Assembly: GCA_028817755.1 (NCBI GenBank)
Contig: JAPPPA010000028.1
Location: forward strand, 1 to 5,811
Direction: 5' to 3'
Length of the DNA stretch: 5,811 bases
From: Gammaproteobacteria bacterium
GTDB lineage: Bacteria; Pseudomonadota; Gammaproteobacteria; JAPPPA01
Shown here: piece after piece, positions 5,343 through 5,811 of the stretch
Layout: every line of letters starts with the position of its first letter
Position numbering within the stretch: position 1 is the first letter of the stretch
Program-made: the position numbers and the translations under genes
Notes under the pieces: generated by a model
What the model was told of the DNA's origin: nothing
Database searches by the model: none
The model's input: the letters and a program-made list of their open reading frames with translations, nothing else

Positions 5343-5811
5343 TTACTTCTTGTCTTCGTCCTTCACTTCCGTGAATTCGGCGTCGACCACGTCGTCACCG
5401 GCTCCGGCATTGCCTTCTGGCTGAGCTTGGCCGCCCATGTCACCCATATCTGGGCCAGCACCGGCTGCCGCTGCTTGCTCGGCGTACATCTTCTGCATCA
5501 CTGGGCCAGAAACTTCAGTCAACTTGACTGAAGCAGCTTCGATCGCTTCTTTGTCGTCGCCTTTAATCGCTTCTTTCACGCCGTCGATAGCTTCTTGAAT
5601 CGGGCCTTTCTCATCATCTGAAATCTTGTCGCCCATTTCGTTAATGGCTTTTTCAGTCGCGTGTGCAAGGCCGTCCGCTTGGTTACGCGCTTCCGCTAGC
5701 TCAGCGAATTTGCGATCTTCTTCGGCGTGGTCTTCAGCGTCTTGCACCATGCGATCGACTTCGTCATCCGACAAACCAGAGTTGGCGGTGATCTTAATTG
5801 ATTGCTCTTTA
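5343..5811 (-). CDS. dnaK: Chaperone protein DnaK (Hsp70), C-terminal part only
   Basis: This is the 3' end of dnaK; the frame runs off the right edge of the window, leaving 155 codons plus the stop. DnaK is the ATP-driven Hsp70 that binds exposed hydrophobic peptides. Only the end of the substrate-binding beta domain (KEQSIKITANSGLSDDEVDRM), the helical lid and the disordered tail are present; the ATPase domain is outside. The lid is acidic and helical as expected. It is followed by a Gly/Ala/Met/Gln-rich linker (AGAGPDMGDMGGQAQPEG) and a DDVVDAEFTEVKDEDKK end. This matches the E. coli DDVVDAEFEEVKDKK tail, which is known to assist client refolding. The reading frame continues unbroken past the TTG at 5774, so that codon is an internal Leu, not a start. 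The gene precedes dnaJ by 6 nt and nothing looks damaged. Confidence 0.97.
   Translation of the reverse strand, partial: KEQSIKITANSGLSDDEVDRMVQDAEDHAEEDRKFAELAEARNQADGLAHATEKAINEMGDKISDDEKGPIQEAIDGVKEAIKGDDKEAIEAASVKLTEVSGPVMQKMYAEQAAAAGAGPDMGDMGGQAQPEGNAGAGDDVVDAEFTEVKDEDKK

Overview
The window is ordinary bacterial chromosome carrying six protein genes. On the minus strand, reading right to left, there is a compact housekeeping cluster: the 3' end of dnaK, then dnaJ, an approximately 600-residue M24 aminopeptidase P, dapB, and a small acyl-CoA-binding protein (ACBP). On the plus strand, at the left end, a single gene encodes an exported OmpA-family outer-membrane protein. It converges on the cluster, and the two units share one hairpin terminator at about 1211-1245. 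The first 182 bases are non-coding and start very AT-rich (47 of the first 60 bases are A or T).

The organism is most likely a non-enteric gammaproteobacterium, possibly a marine lineage such as Oceanospirillales or Cellvibrionales. The DnaK, DnaJ and DapB sequences are close in kind to those of E. coli and Pseudomonas: the DnaK tail has a VVDAEF...EVKD ending, and DapB has the HHRHK and DAPSGTA motifs. The dnaK-dnaJ-dapB order is the pseudomonad-type arrangement. The genus cannot be settled by reading alone.

The minus-strand genes are packed like an operon. The gaps are 6 nt (dnaK-dnaJ), 12 nt (dnaJ-pepP), 10 nt (pepP-dapB) and 35-40 nt (dapB-ACBP), with no internal terminator seen. Hsp70 chaperone and co-chaperone come first, followed by a proline-specific peptidase, lysine/cell-wall precursor synthesis (DapB), and an acyl-CoA carrier. 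The link between protein folding, peptide turnover and envelope or lipid metabolism is inferred from position only.

I found no mobile element, CRISPR array, RNA gene or clearly novel multi-gene system. The points most worth a second look are the gene content of the cluster (aminopeptidase P between dnaJ and dapB, and ACBP rather than carA after dapB), a perfect 9-bp inverted repeat plus a possible six-codon leader ORF in front of the OmpA-like gene, and the missing peptidoglycan-binding aspartate in that protein's OmpA domain.
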